From Sambucus nigra (lineage: Eukaryota; Streptophyta; Magnoliopsida; Dipsacales; Adoxaceae), in assembly GCA_949130495.1 (NCBI GenBank), contig OX422213.1:205027660-205091659 (forward strand): DNA of 64,000 nucleotides, in the 5' to 3' direction. The translations under genes and the position numbers were made by a program. The notes below the pieces were generated by a model. That model was not told where the DNA came from. It ran no database searches and worked only from the letters and a program-made list of their open reading frames with translations. Below, one piece after another: positions 34,403 to 45,469 of this stretch; positions within the stretch are counted from its first letter, which is position 1; the number at the start of each line of letters is the position of its first letter.

Positions 34403-35942
34403 GGGGTTGGTCTATGTCTAGAATAGGATGCTTCTTCATGTTCATATCATATGCTTCCTATTACTAGTCTGTTTTATATGTACCATTGCTTAGTGTACAG
34501 CTTTGTTTTATTTTTTGCTTTTCATTATTCTTTGAAAAATACAAAAAAGATTTTCTTTTTAGAAAAATTTTTAGAAAAACACAAAAAGATTTTATTTTGA
34601 TAAAACTTTTGAAAAATTCAAAAAGAGATTTGTCGTTTATGGATGAGCATTTAAGATAGCCAAGTCACAACCTCATTCCATTTATCCATCTGACTGTTTT
34701 ATAGAGATTTGAGAGGCTACATCATTTCATCCATGTGCTTTACATTGATTGGAGTCTTTGAGATGTAATTAGTGATATCTTCCTACATGTTTGACTCCTA
34801 TTTCCTTTAATGCACACATGCACGGCTATATTTGATTATTGCACTTGTCTATCACATATTGGCTTGAGTGTTTCTATCTCAATTCTGTCTATACAATGTA
34901 CAATATGCGATCAAACTTGACAAGATTGGATTGCATGTACAAACCGTTTTGGTGAGACTGTGTGATAATTTGCATAACGGGGAGGGGCTGCGAAAGTTGA
35001 TTCTTATCCTTTGCGCAAAAGCCACCGTTAAAAAGGACCTAAAAAATGGAGGAATTTTAATATCCGAGGTCCTAAGAGGTTAAAAGAGCCCGAAAAAAAT
35101 TGATAAGGCAATAAAAAGCAATTCATGCCAAATATGGGCCATTTAGGTTTCACCCAATTCTCCAAAGCTTGAGAATTTAGTATTCCTCTATTCAAAATAT
35201 AAATCTGAGGGAGTTTGGTTGGAAATTGAAAAACGGGTTTGCACTTCCTTGAAAGTCCTGAAAAAGCATGAAAATCATTTTGGACGTTATTGGTGTAGAA
35301 ATCACTTTGAGCTTTGATTTGTAGATTTGATATAGTCAATGTCTTATATTTCCAATCTTTTACACCAAAGGAAGCATTTGAGTTCATTCGTTAGGAATAT
35401 CCAATATTCATCGTGCACATATGTCATGTTTGTATGCTTTGATTTTCCTATCGAATTGTGATCACACCTATTCTTTTACGCTATCACCGACTTGGTTGTT
35501 TTATGTTCATTCATGGTGTGATTTTGTGCCTTGTGTCACCCCGATACTTGATTGCTTGATTTATTTCTCTCATTTGTCTATTTGGGGACATCATAAAAAG
35601 GGGGAGAATGAATTATCTGATTATGGTGGAGTTTTAAAATTCTGAGAATATCATTTTAAATTGATATATATATGTTTATCTCATTTCAAACTCGATACGT
35701 CACTTGGTATTTGCTTTATCTCATGTGTGTAGGTACATCCTTGATAATCCCATAATGCACACCCTGATGAGAAAAGCGTTGAGATTTCTGGTCGGAAGAT
35801 TTGCAGAACAAACAATGCAGCCTTTATCATTTGTACCTCTTTCAGTTTTGGGTTCATGGAAGGGTAGATTTGTATAGGCATTTTTTATTCTAGATAATTC
35901 GGATGTTTTATGTATGTTCCGGCATAGACATAGGGGGAGATT
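34403..35942 (+). other. Non-coding 3' region and polypurine tract of element B
   Basis: About 1.5 kb with no supportable ORF; an envelope-like gene, present in some SIRE elements, is not seen. It is homologous to the 3' regions of A and J, for example AAAGCCACCGTTAAAAAGGA near 35019. The polypurine tract AGGGGGAGATT at 35932-35942 abuts the LTR. Confidence 0.85.
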
Positions 35943-36855
35943 TGTAAGGACATTTTGTCCAACATACTTGTATATGTCATTAGCCGTAACACCGTTGAAG
36001 AAATTCATGTCCACATCGTCATCAACGGAATCCGAGTATCGAATCAAGGAAGGAATCAGAAATCCAGTCAGCCGGACCGGTCCGCCTCAATGAAAAAGGA
36101 ACCGATCCGCTAACATCCCGGACCGGTCCGCCAAGAAATTAAAAGGACCGATCCGCCTCCCTACCGGACCGATCCGTCTTGCACATTGAAGACAGTGAGC
36201 ACCGAACCGAATGCGAACCGAATCAGCCTCAAATTAAAAGAACCGGTCTGCCATCGGACCGATCCGCCGAAGGCCCGGACCGGTCCGCCCTGGATAACCA
36301 CGAACAGTTCGTGTGGAGATTTTTAGGGCAAATGAATTCTTATTTATACCACGATCGGGGAGTTGGTTTTTTTAAGGCTTATACACGATTTCCAGAGTAG
36401 ATAAACTCTAAGGCCTTCATGGTATTTGAGTCCATTGATTCATACCCATGATTCACACAACTTCCAAACCTATTGTGAATCAATTCTGGTAACCCAAGAA
36501 CACCATTGCTGCTGTTCAAACCTTGTGAAGTGGACCGCTTCTTCCTCTTCATTGCTGCCCTACTGGAAAGGGATATTCCAGCCGCGACTACAGAATCCGA
36601 TACCCGAGGGTAATTCTTAGTCAAAAACTTGTATTTCAGTGTAATCCGATTATAAGCCATTTCTCTTACAAATTATAGTGATATACAAATGGTTTTGCCC
36701 CTGTGGGGGATTTTTCCTTAAAATTTGTGTGTTGAATAATTCTTGCATGATTTCATATTGTTTCAATCACACCTAGTTGCATGTTTAGGGTTAATTTGGG
36801 TTAAAAGGTATTTATTATATTATTTCTTATTTGAACGCAAGCGCCAACTCTTTCA
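35943..36855 (+). repeat. 3' LTR of element B
   Basis: Same ends as the 5' LTR. The 16-bp length difference comes from a deletion at about 36147 that joins two palindromic units. The GTTCG duplication follows. Confidence 0.95.
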
Positions 36856-36860
36856 GTTCG

Positions 36861-38729
36861 GATATCAACCTCGAACCATAAATCAAATCAACACATATTG
36901 GAGGCGAACATAGTTCCAAGTGTATGGATTACGCACACACCTAACGTACCCAATTGACCGTCATAACTATAATACACTCAAATAGTGTGTACCTAGGTTC
37001 TATGTTCTGGGGCACTAATCCAGACCTCACTAGAATTGAATAGGTGGGATCGCCCTTTGCGTGGAACCTACGTGATAGCCGACAGCATAGGTATGTTCAC
37101 ACACATAACAAAGCACATAATAGGCATACAAACAACCTATCCATATGTCGCATAAAGGCATACACACAACCTATAAACATAATTCATACAGGTATACATC
37201 CAACCTATAATATAGTCCGTCTAGGTATATACATAGCCTATAATATAACCCGTACGTAATATATCTCTCGATTACTCAATGTACAATCGATATACGATTA
37301 TAACTCTTTATCAAATTCTCCTGAGTATTATTCTCTACCCGAAGGGCCCTAGTTACCCCTTAAGTTATTTCAGTAGTTAATACACTCCTACACTACTGGT
37401 CGGAATCATAGGTTCACTCATCTCTTCGTGACCCGTTCTCATACCCTCAAATTTACTTACATTACTAATTATGCCTGATTAATCTTAGCCTTAATTCTTC
37501 TTACTTATGACTAAGACCCATCCCTACCATTGGCCTAATAGTGATCATTATATCCCTCACTATAATTTAAAGGTATCCAAAAGTTCCCCCGATAATTATT
37601 CACAAGGTCTAGGCTTAAATAGGGAAAATTGCCAAAATCTAGGAAATCGGCCAAGGAGCCGAATCGATTCGTAACTGTACAAGTCCCCTTCTTCTTCTCA
37701 TTTTTGTGATTTTCACCATTCAAACTTCATATTATCTTCATGAAACTTCACCAAACTCCCAACCAACATAACTAATCATCATATATAAATGTGGGGATGA
37801 TTTCTCACATAAATTATGTATTAAATCCATACAAATTCCATCCAAGATCAAATTAAAACTCTATTAACCATTAAAACCCTAGATTTTGTGTTCTTCACAT
37901 AAATTAATCAAAAACCCAGATTTCCCCCACTCTAATCATCACATATATACTGACTTCATTTTCTTTTCACATAGGGATTCAATCTACATGAAAATCCTAT
38001 CCAAGATCACATGTTTGAATCATCAAATTTCTAAGAACCTCATTTAAATCATCCTATACAAAACCCTACAATACATGGGCATTATAAATTTTCAAAAACA
38101 TGCGAGATAAACACTTGCCTTATGATTTTCCGGTCTAATTTTTATTTGGTTGATGATGTGGTTGCTCTCCCCTTGCTCCGATTACGATTCTGGCACATCG
38201 GTGGTGAGAATTGGTGTGGAAAGCTTAGGTTTTCTTCTCTTATCCTTCTATGGCCTCCTCTCTCTCTAATTTCTTTTAACCCTAGCCTCTAACCCAAAAG
38301 GGTAGATATAACCTTTAAATTTTCAGACTTCCTTCTACCATAATCTCCCAAACGCCCTTAAATAGTGTCGGGTTGGTCTAAAATCACCCCGGAACCCAAA
38401 TTATACACCCGGGTACACTATTCCGACTATTTCTACCCTTTTATAATCAACCGTGGCCTCTAAATCATCATCTAAGTCACTATACAATAATTGCTTGTCT
38501 TGTCCAGGTATAGTCTACAGGAAACTTCCGATTGAGATCCAATATAGTCCCGTCGATATCACTCGCTAAATGTATAATAATTTTTGCACAAATTATTCCA
38601 CCAACAATAATCCTTATCTCTCACAATATTTAATTGCATCAAATTATGACACACGTATAATTTAGAATTAAATTGAAATAATTACCGAATTAATTAAATT
38701 TCAAATAGTCAGAAATGCGGGGTATTACA
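36861..38729 (-). repeat. Element C 3' LTR, proximal part right of element B
   Basis: Homologous to 42435-44330 and ends GGGGTATTACA. It has a single palindrome CGAATCGATTCG at 37660-37671, where the right LTR has two related copies. On the minus strand this LTR starts TGTAATACCCC directly after the polypurine tract. Confidence 0.9.
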
Positions 38730-38767
38730 TACTTCCCCCCTTACAAAGGAATTTCGTCCTCGAAATT
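38730..38767 (-). promoter_or_regulatory. Polypurine tract and adjoining inverted repeat of element C
   Basis: On the minus strand AATTTCGAGGACGAAAT (38767-38751) is followed by a purine-rich GGGGGGAAGTA that abuts the LTR. The first word is an inverted repeat, AATTTCG and CGAAAT(T) around AGGA. Polypurine tracts prime plus-strand DNA synthesis. Confidence 0.85.
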
Positions 38768-39770
38768 AGGATAAGCGTGGTAATAAAAAGTTTCGTATGC
38801 TTCCCTATTCCCATACTCTTAATAATACTACATACATATCTATCTCTTCTAATTGCGGATAGTCCAAAAAGGATTTTAACTTCTTAGGGCACCCATACAC
38901 CCTTTACCTATGCATAACTACACAAATGCTACCCGACTCCGGTAACCTTAAATCCTAATATAGCTATCAACTCTCAATTATAACTACATATACGTACAAT
39001 AACAAAGGTACTAAGCTCATGTCCTAATGACCAAACATCTCCAAACTTTCAACGTTCACTAAGTTTCATGCATAGGATGTCTCGTAAAGCGAAATCCAAA
39101 TAAGGAACCCCCCCCCCCAATACACTACTACCTAATATTTTCGATCATCGAGATCCCTTAGGCCCTCAGTCCATAACATGTACCCCCCAAATTTATGTCT
39201 GCTAACATAAAAAGTATACTCGTCCACTCTCATGTCACTAAAGATGACATACAACACGACGCTCTCAATATCACTAAGTTCTCAGCGATATATAAATGAC
39301 GAGTTACATATCTTTACATGACAAAGAACACAACGCACCTTGAATCACATCAATAAAATATCCCTATGCACCGGGATCAACATAAAAAGACACCATACTC
39401 ACCGAAGTTTATGATAAAATTCAATTTATCACATAAAAATTGTCTTAGTGCGCTCGCCCACTCCCCTACAGATGACACTGAAATCCCCGCTACCCAACGG
39501 TAAATACATTCCTAATAAGGTCGATACCGCCATCGTACCCACTAAACTCGACTCACACTCGAATTTGTGTTAATAATTAAAAATTGTGACATACCTATGT
39601 CACACGAACTAATCACGTACTCATAAGGATAAAACAAGTAGAAATTTACATCCATTAGCTATCTTCCTCGCCTAGTCGACCAGTTCCTGAACGTATTTCT
39701 CGTGTCGAAACTGAACCAAGATCTGATGCAATGGTTGTACATCTAGGATCTCATCTTGTTTTTTCTCTGT
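38768..39770. other. Non-coding 3' interior of element C with a block shared with LTR D
   Basis: No RT, RNase H or integrase sequence is visible. The minus strand at about 39065-39190 aligns over roughly 110 bp with 23355-23470 of solo LTR D (shared GATCTCGA, TAGTAGTGTAT, a G-run, TTTGGATTTCGCTTT). Confidence 0.7.
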
Positions 39771-39784
39771 CTCGCCTCGAGAAA

Positions 39785-40861
39785 TTCCTTCTTTTATGTC
39801 CTACACCCCCACAAGTGAAACATCAGTCCAAAAAATCTCCTTGCCTCTGACCACGGGCCTGCTAGCCTCTCCCATTTCCCTTAGCCCTAACGGCCCTGAG
39901 GAATGTGTTATTGCTGCTTCTGAGGAGCCTGTTGGCCCTGTTGGAAACCCTTACTCTCAGGTTGGTAACCTCTTGGCATCTTCTCCCTATCAGTAATCTC
40001 GCCCCTAGTGTTCAGACACCTACGGCTGCGGTGTCCTACTGGCACCTATTTTTCCTGCTCTACCTGTCTAACTAGATTCTCCCACTATCTTCCTTTCCTT
40101 AAACTAGAATCGTTGATCCTAGAAGTGAAGTAGTGTCGCATTGAAGACGTCAGTATAAGTCTCTAACACTGGGTTTCCAATTAAATGCTGCCTGATCCTT
40201 CAGGTTAGTCGATCCATGAAATTCATCTTTTTCTTCCCTTCGCTGTTTACCTCGTCTGGTACGAAGTTAGCCAAACGAGTGAAATCTTCCTCGTATTCTG
40301 TCACCGTGTGGTCTTCTTGCACCACATCAATGAACTTCTTCCTCATATCTATCTGTACATATGATGGGATGTATTTTCACTCGAACCGCTCCCAAAACTC
40401 CATAATATGCATCGTATCTCTCTCCTGAGTAGTGGTAACCGACTCCCACCACTGTAGCGCTGCTCCCATGAGCTTGAAAGTAGTCAACATCTATTTCTGA
40501 GTGTCACTAAACTCAATCATCCGAAGATGGCGCTGTAGGTCCTTCTTCCATTGGCATGCTACAATCATATTTGAGCTCCCTTGAAACTCTGGTGGGTGGA
40601 ACTTTTGAAAATCCTCCCTAACCTTTTTCCAAACCGACGGCCCCGTATGGGCCTAAACTACTGGTGCCATTAGCGATTGTGGTTATGCCTACAGAAGGTG
40701 ATGGTTGCATTAACTGCTTATGCCACTATCTCGGCCACCTGTGCGGCTGTCACCGTTCCCTATGGTGGTTGTGGATGTGGTACTTGTGGCTCCTATTAAG
40801 CCTCCCTCCCTTAATGATTCCTCATCACTGATGTAGCTGGTCATCTTCTCTTAGGTGGCAT
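39785..40861 (-). pseudogene. gag: Element C gag (Tekay-like), broken
   Basis: It would form the particle shell. The start is MPPKRR at 40861, the usual opening of Tekay gag. The core near 40400-40200 reads KYIPSYVQIDMRKKFIDVVQ and EYEEDFTRLANFVPDEV, typical of the capsid domain. The knuckle at 39822-39785 is CFTCGGVGHKRRNF, with the last Cys of CX2CX4HX4C replaced. Several stops and shifts interrupt it (near 40840, 40600 and 40190). No protease or RT follows, so pol was deleted. Confidence 0.75.
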
Positions 40862-41050
40862 ATGAAATCAGATTGAATTGTATGAGTTCACCATCAAATA
40901 CAAAAAAATTAGCGGAAGAACGTAAATGTGCATACGTAAGGGAGTATACAACAATCCTACAATAAGAATCTATATCAAAGAATGCTAAGCTGAAACGTAA
41001 TAAGTCACAGAGATCCTAAGGAAACTAAAACATGATGTTATGATACTATT

Positions 41051-42307
41051 TATGACACCCCGCCTATTTAAATCCGGGTGATCAGTCATTTATAAAAATA
41101 CAACAGGAATCTCATTTGATTCATTTTTAGCATCACGGTCGAAATTTTTTTAAATTTACTAATCACTTACATTTTAAAATGTCGGTGCCAAATTTTATCT
41201 TTCATTAAACAACAAAATATGGAAATAAGTACAATACCCAAACCATACACGTAGTAAAAATCTGAATCCAACACAAAATAAATAACTGAATAAAATAATA
41301 CCCACAAGGCCATCGATTCCCAATATAAAAACCATCTACGAGTCTAATGAAATAAAATTGAACAAATGAAATATTTGAAGGGGCGACATGCCCAAATGCA
41401 ATAACTGAATCCTACTTTAGGAACGAAGGAACTGAACCATCTAATCCAAATCCTGCAAGCATCCACAAGTGATGTATCTACGCATTCTTGGAACAGATCA
41501 TCAAATCGGGCATCCTTGTGGTTGTACACGTAAAAGGTTGTGAAAATATTTTGCACATGGGTCAGAGCCTAAGAAAGCCTTTTGAAAATATTTTTCAATC
41601 ATTAAAAACAGAGTTTAAAAGTAGTTAATGATTACGCATGTTAGTTCGAGTACATTCTCTTGAGTTCCTCACCTCTCATCTATAGTGCACACCTAACATC
41701 TCCTACTTATCCCACCTAGTTATGATACCCATCCTAACTAGACCTCATAAGTATCTAACTAACCACTAGCAGGTTTAGCTCACCCGTACTGCCCATACAG
41801 TACTCTATAATATACCCTTAATTATCATTAAGTCCTTAGTTAAATTTCTCTTTAACTCCCCCGTATCACCCATATAGCACGCTATCGTAATACTAATAAT
41901 TTACATTACTCGTATATTATTATTAAACCATAATAAACATTTCACGTATGTTATCATTAAGCCATTTCATTAACTTTCTCTACATAAATCATCTTTAGAT
42001 ATCCTCTATCTAACTTTACTACCATCACACACTAAGTAGATTAAGCATTATTTTAGATATACACTATCTAGTCACCCTACTATTGCACATAAGTAGGATA
42101 AATCACCCAAGTATATATATATATATATATGCTCTTGTGCGGACTAGTCCGCATTTTAAAAGTGCGGACCGGACATGTGTCACCTGACGGTGAGCCTAGA
42201 AATTGTTGGCTAAATTATAAGCACTCTCTCTCTTCTATGGGGTCACCGCCAGGTGACACATGTCCGGTCCGCACTCTTAAAATGCGGACTAGTCCGCACA
42301 AGAGCAT

Positions 42308-42343
<36 letters not shown>

Positions 42344-44330
42344 CATCTCCCAGACTTGCCATTGCTATGCACACTTGCACACTCTGCTATCAAGCCCATG
42401 GATCTCACGTGCCCAATCAAGGACTATCGGTTCGGATATAACCCTCGAACCATAAATCAAATCAACACATATTAGAGGCAAACATAGTTCCAAGTCTATG
42501 GGTTACGCACATTCCTAGCGTACCCAATTGACCGTCAAAACTATCATACACTCACATAGTGCGTACTTAAGTTCTATGTTCTAGGCACTAATCCAGACCA
42601 CACTGGATATTTCAACGTGGGATCGCCCTCTACGCTGAACCTTCATGATAGCAGGCAGCGTAGGTATGTTCACACACATAAGAAGGCACATAATAGACAT
42701 ACACACAACCTATCCATATGTCACATATTGGCATACACACAACCTATAAATATAATTCGTATAAGTATACACCCAATCTATAATATATTCCGTCTAGGTA
42801 TACACACAATGTCTAATATAACTCGTACATAATATGTCTCTCTAATACTCAATGTACTATGGATATACGGTTATAACTCTTTATCACATTTTGCCGAGTC
42901 TTATTCTCTACCCGAAGGGCCCCAGTTACCCCTTAAGTTATTTCAATAGTTAATACACTCCTACACTACTGGTCGGAATCAAAGGTTCACTCGTCTCTCT
43001 GTGAGCCATTCTCATCCCCTCTAATTTACTTACATTACTAATTATGCTCGATTGATCTTAGCCTTAATTCTTCTCACTTATGACTATGCCCCAACCCTAC
43101 TGTTGGCCTACTGGTGATCATTATATCGCTCACTATAATTTAAAGTTATCCCAAAAGTTCCCCTGATAATTATTCTCAAGTTCTAGGCTTAAATAGGAAA
43201 AATTGCCAAAATCTGGGAAACCAAATCGATTCGTCCAAGGAGCCGAATCGATTCGTAACTGTACAAGTCTCCTTATTCCTCTCGTTTTTGTGATTTTCAC
43301 CATTGAAACTTCATCCTCTCTTCATGAAACTTCACCAAACTCCCAATCAACATAACTAATCATATATATATATATATATACGTGGGATGATTTCTAACAT
43401 AAATCATGTTTTAAATCCATACAAATTCCATGCAAGATCAGATTAAAACTCTATTAACCATTAAAACCCTAGACTTTGTATTCTTCACATAAATTCATCA
43501 AAAACCCAGATTTTTTCCATTCTAATCATCACATATATATTGACTTCATTTTATTTTCACATAGGGATTCAATCTACATGCAAATCCTACCCAAGATCAT
43601 GTGTTTGAATCATTAAATTTCCAAGAACCTCATTTAAATCATGATATACAAAACCCAACACTACATGGGTATTATAAGTTTTCAAAAACATGCAATATAA
43701 ACACTTGCCTTATGATTTTCAGGTTTGATTTTTGTTTGCTTGATGATATGGTTGCTCTCCCCTTGCTCTGATTACGATTCAGGCACGTCGGTGGTGAGAA
43801 TTGGTGTGGAAAGCCTAGGTTTTCTTCTCTCATCCTCCTCCTATGGCCTACTCTCTCTCATTTATTTCAACCCTAGATTCTAACCCAAAGGATCAGATAT
43901 AACCTTTAAATTTTTACTGTTCCTTCTACCCTAAACTCCCAAATGAACGACACGCCCTTAAACGGTGTCGGCTTGGTCTAAAATCGCCCCGGGTCCCAAA
44001 CTATACACCCGAATATACTATTCTGACTATTTTGACCCTTTCAAAATCAACCGTGACCTCTAAATCATCATTCGAGTCACTCTAAAATAATTTCCTATAT
44101 CGTCCTCATGTAGTCTACTCACGACTCCCAGTTGAGATCCAACACAGTCCCGTCGATATCACTCGCAACGACGTATAATAATTATTGCACAAATTATTCC
44201 ATCAACAATAATCCCTATCTCTTAAAATACTTAATTGCATCAAATTACGACACACGTGTAATTTAAAATTAAATCGAAATAATTACCGAATTAATTAAAT
44301 TCCAAATACTCAGAAATACGGGGTATTACA
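41051..44330 (-). repeat. Element C 5' LTR
   Basis: 3.28 kb, plus-strand ends TATGACACCCC (TG mutated to TA) and GGGGTATTACA. The minus-strand sequence just beyond it, AATAGTATCATAAC (near 41037-41050), is a decayed AATGGTATCAGAGC primer site, which fixes this as the 5' LTR. It contains the intact target GTTCG (42430-42434) that element B hit in the other LTR, and a MITE at 42130-42306. Palindromes AATCGATTCG and CGAATCGATTCG lie at 43224-43233 and 43244-43255. Confidence 0.8.
42130..42306. mobile_element. Foldback MITE with 64-bp terminal inverted repeats
   Basis: The left arm starts GCTCTTGTGCGGACTAGTCC at 42131. The right arm, ending at 42305, is its inverse over about 64 bp with two mismatches, around a loop of about 50 bp. 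Each arm contains the perfect 16-bp palindrome TGCGGACTAGTCCGCA. It lies within a TA microsatellite that is uninterrupted by it in the other LTR of C, so it moved in after the LTRs formed. The exact target duplication is hidden by the TA run. No coding capacity; superfamily not assigned. Confidence 0.88.
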
Positions 44331-45009
44331 TCAAAGTACCAAAAACAAACATGTAGGAGAGTGTCAGGGCAAGGATGAAAGTATGTAAGAGTACAGAGAG
44401 AGAATATAAATGAGAGAATGCCCATACTTTATATGTTAATTACAATTTTACCCTTTTTCATCAAAAGTGATTTGGACCATTGTATCAAAAAATTTGAGCC
44501 TTGTTTTTTATATTTTCACTCATGAACAGTAACACACTACTCTATCATATTATATGGACAAGTACACATCCTTGCAGATATAGTGCTTGACTTGTGCCTA
44601 CAACAAGCCACTGCCATGTGTGTGTTGCACATCACATGCATATGTCACATTTTGTTTCATTATTTTTAACTTTATAGATTTTTTAGAGTTCATGTCTTAT
44701 GTAGTGGGGGTTGTCTTCTAATTTATATTTCTAAGGTTTTTGTTGTATATTAAATCTTATTAAAAGGACCGATTGTAAGAATTCACGTGGATCACTTTAG
44801 TTATTCTCACACTAAATTTATTCATTTTCTCTTGTGCTCGTATAACTATTTGTAATTTTCATATTCCTTCATAACCATATTCTCAATAACTCTAGTACAT
44901 GAACATAAATTGATTAACAGAAATCACCACAAATGAATTAAACTTAATGAACCTCCCAAACAATCAAATTATTAGCACACATGTATACAACATGCACAAA
45001 GAGTGATCT
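44331..45009. other. Gene-free DNA between elements C and H
   Basis: AT-rich sequence without a supportable gene or element end. The last five bases GATCT (45005-45009) are the target duplicated by element H, so this segment rejoins 54777 onward. Confidence 0.6.
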
Positions 45010-45299
45010 TGACGTAAACTACACGTCAATGGCCAAAAAAAAAATCTAGAGAGAGAAATAAAGAATTTCTTATATTCTGGATGGAAGTTATCCTCAAATT
45101 AGGAGTACATGAGTATTTATATGGGAGGGATTACTTGTTAATCAAGTAATTGCATAAAAGACTAAAAATGACAACTATTAACAAAAGAATGCCTAATTAG
45201 TCCCCAAGCATGCTTGGAGGCCAATTAAAAGGATAAAAGGAATAAAAGAATAGAAAATAAAAATAAAAGGAAAAGGAAAATAACATGGGACTCCCATCA
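45010..45299 (-). repeat. 3' LTR of element H
   Basis: Plus-strand ends TGACGTAAAC and CTCCCATCA, homologous to 54443-54771 with several indels. Confidence 0.9.
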
Positions 45300-45334
45300 G
45301 TCTCCCCCCCCAAAAAGAGTTCATCCATGAACTC
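45300..45334 (-). promoter_or_regulatory. Polypurine tract and adjoining inverted repeat of element H
   Basis: On the minus strand GAGTTCATGGATGAACTC (45334-45317), a perfect inverted repeat with 8-bp arms around GG, is followed by TTTTTGGGGGGGGAGAC and the LTR. Confidence 0.88.
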
Positions 45335-45469
45335 AAAGAGGAAGGCCCATTGAATCACCCTCCAAGAAAGTAATCAATGCATGGCCGAGAAGCTCCTCGG
45401 TCTCATCAAGATACTCTGGTGTATGATCCATCGCTAAAAGGGCACAACGACGCGAAAGAGAGCAATCTA

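Larger units (their letters stand above)
28261..36855 (+). mobile_element. Element B: nearly complete SIRE-like Ty1/copia retrotransposon
   Basis: Flanked by a perfect duplication GTTCG (28256-28260 and 36856-36860). The unoccupied target is preserved in the other LTR of element C at 42430-42434. LTRs of 929 and 913 bp differ by only a few substitutions and one 16-bp deletion, so insertion is recent. The interior has a primer site, gag with two zinc knuckles, PR, IN, RT and RH in copia order, a 1.5-kb non-coding 3' region and a polypurine tract. Coding is broken by two 1-bp T-run indels and two nonsense changes. No envelope-like ORF follows pol. Confidence 0.95.
28028..44330 (-). mobile_element. 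Element C: Tekay-like Ty3/gypsy element, gag-only, with insertions
   Basis: The minus-strand element reads right to left: 5' LTR (44330-41051), decayed primer site, gag, non-coding 3' part, AATTTCGAGGACGAAAT, polypurine tract, 3' LTR (38729 down to 28028). Both LTRs end in GGGGTATTACA on the plus strand. The 3' LTR is split by copia element B and lacks its last roughly 980 bp where it meets Athila. The interior of 2.3 kb holds gag but no pol. No target duplication can be tested because the left end is lost. Confidence 0.85.

Noticed and set aside
36379..36660. 93-codon minus-strand ORF, also seen at 28713-28958
   Set aside because: Lies in both LTRs of element B at the same place; no domain and no reason to call it coding.
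28028..44330. Target duplication for element C
   Set aside because: The left LTR end is deleted at the Athila junction, so it cannot be tested.
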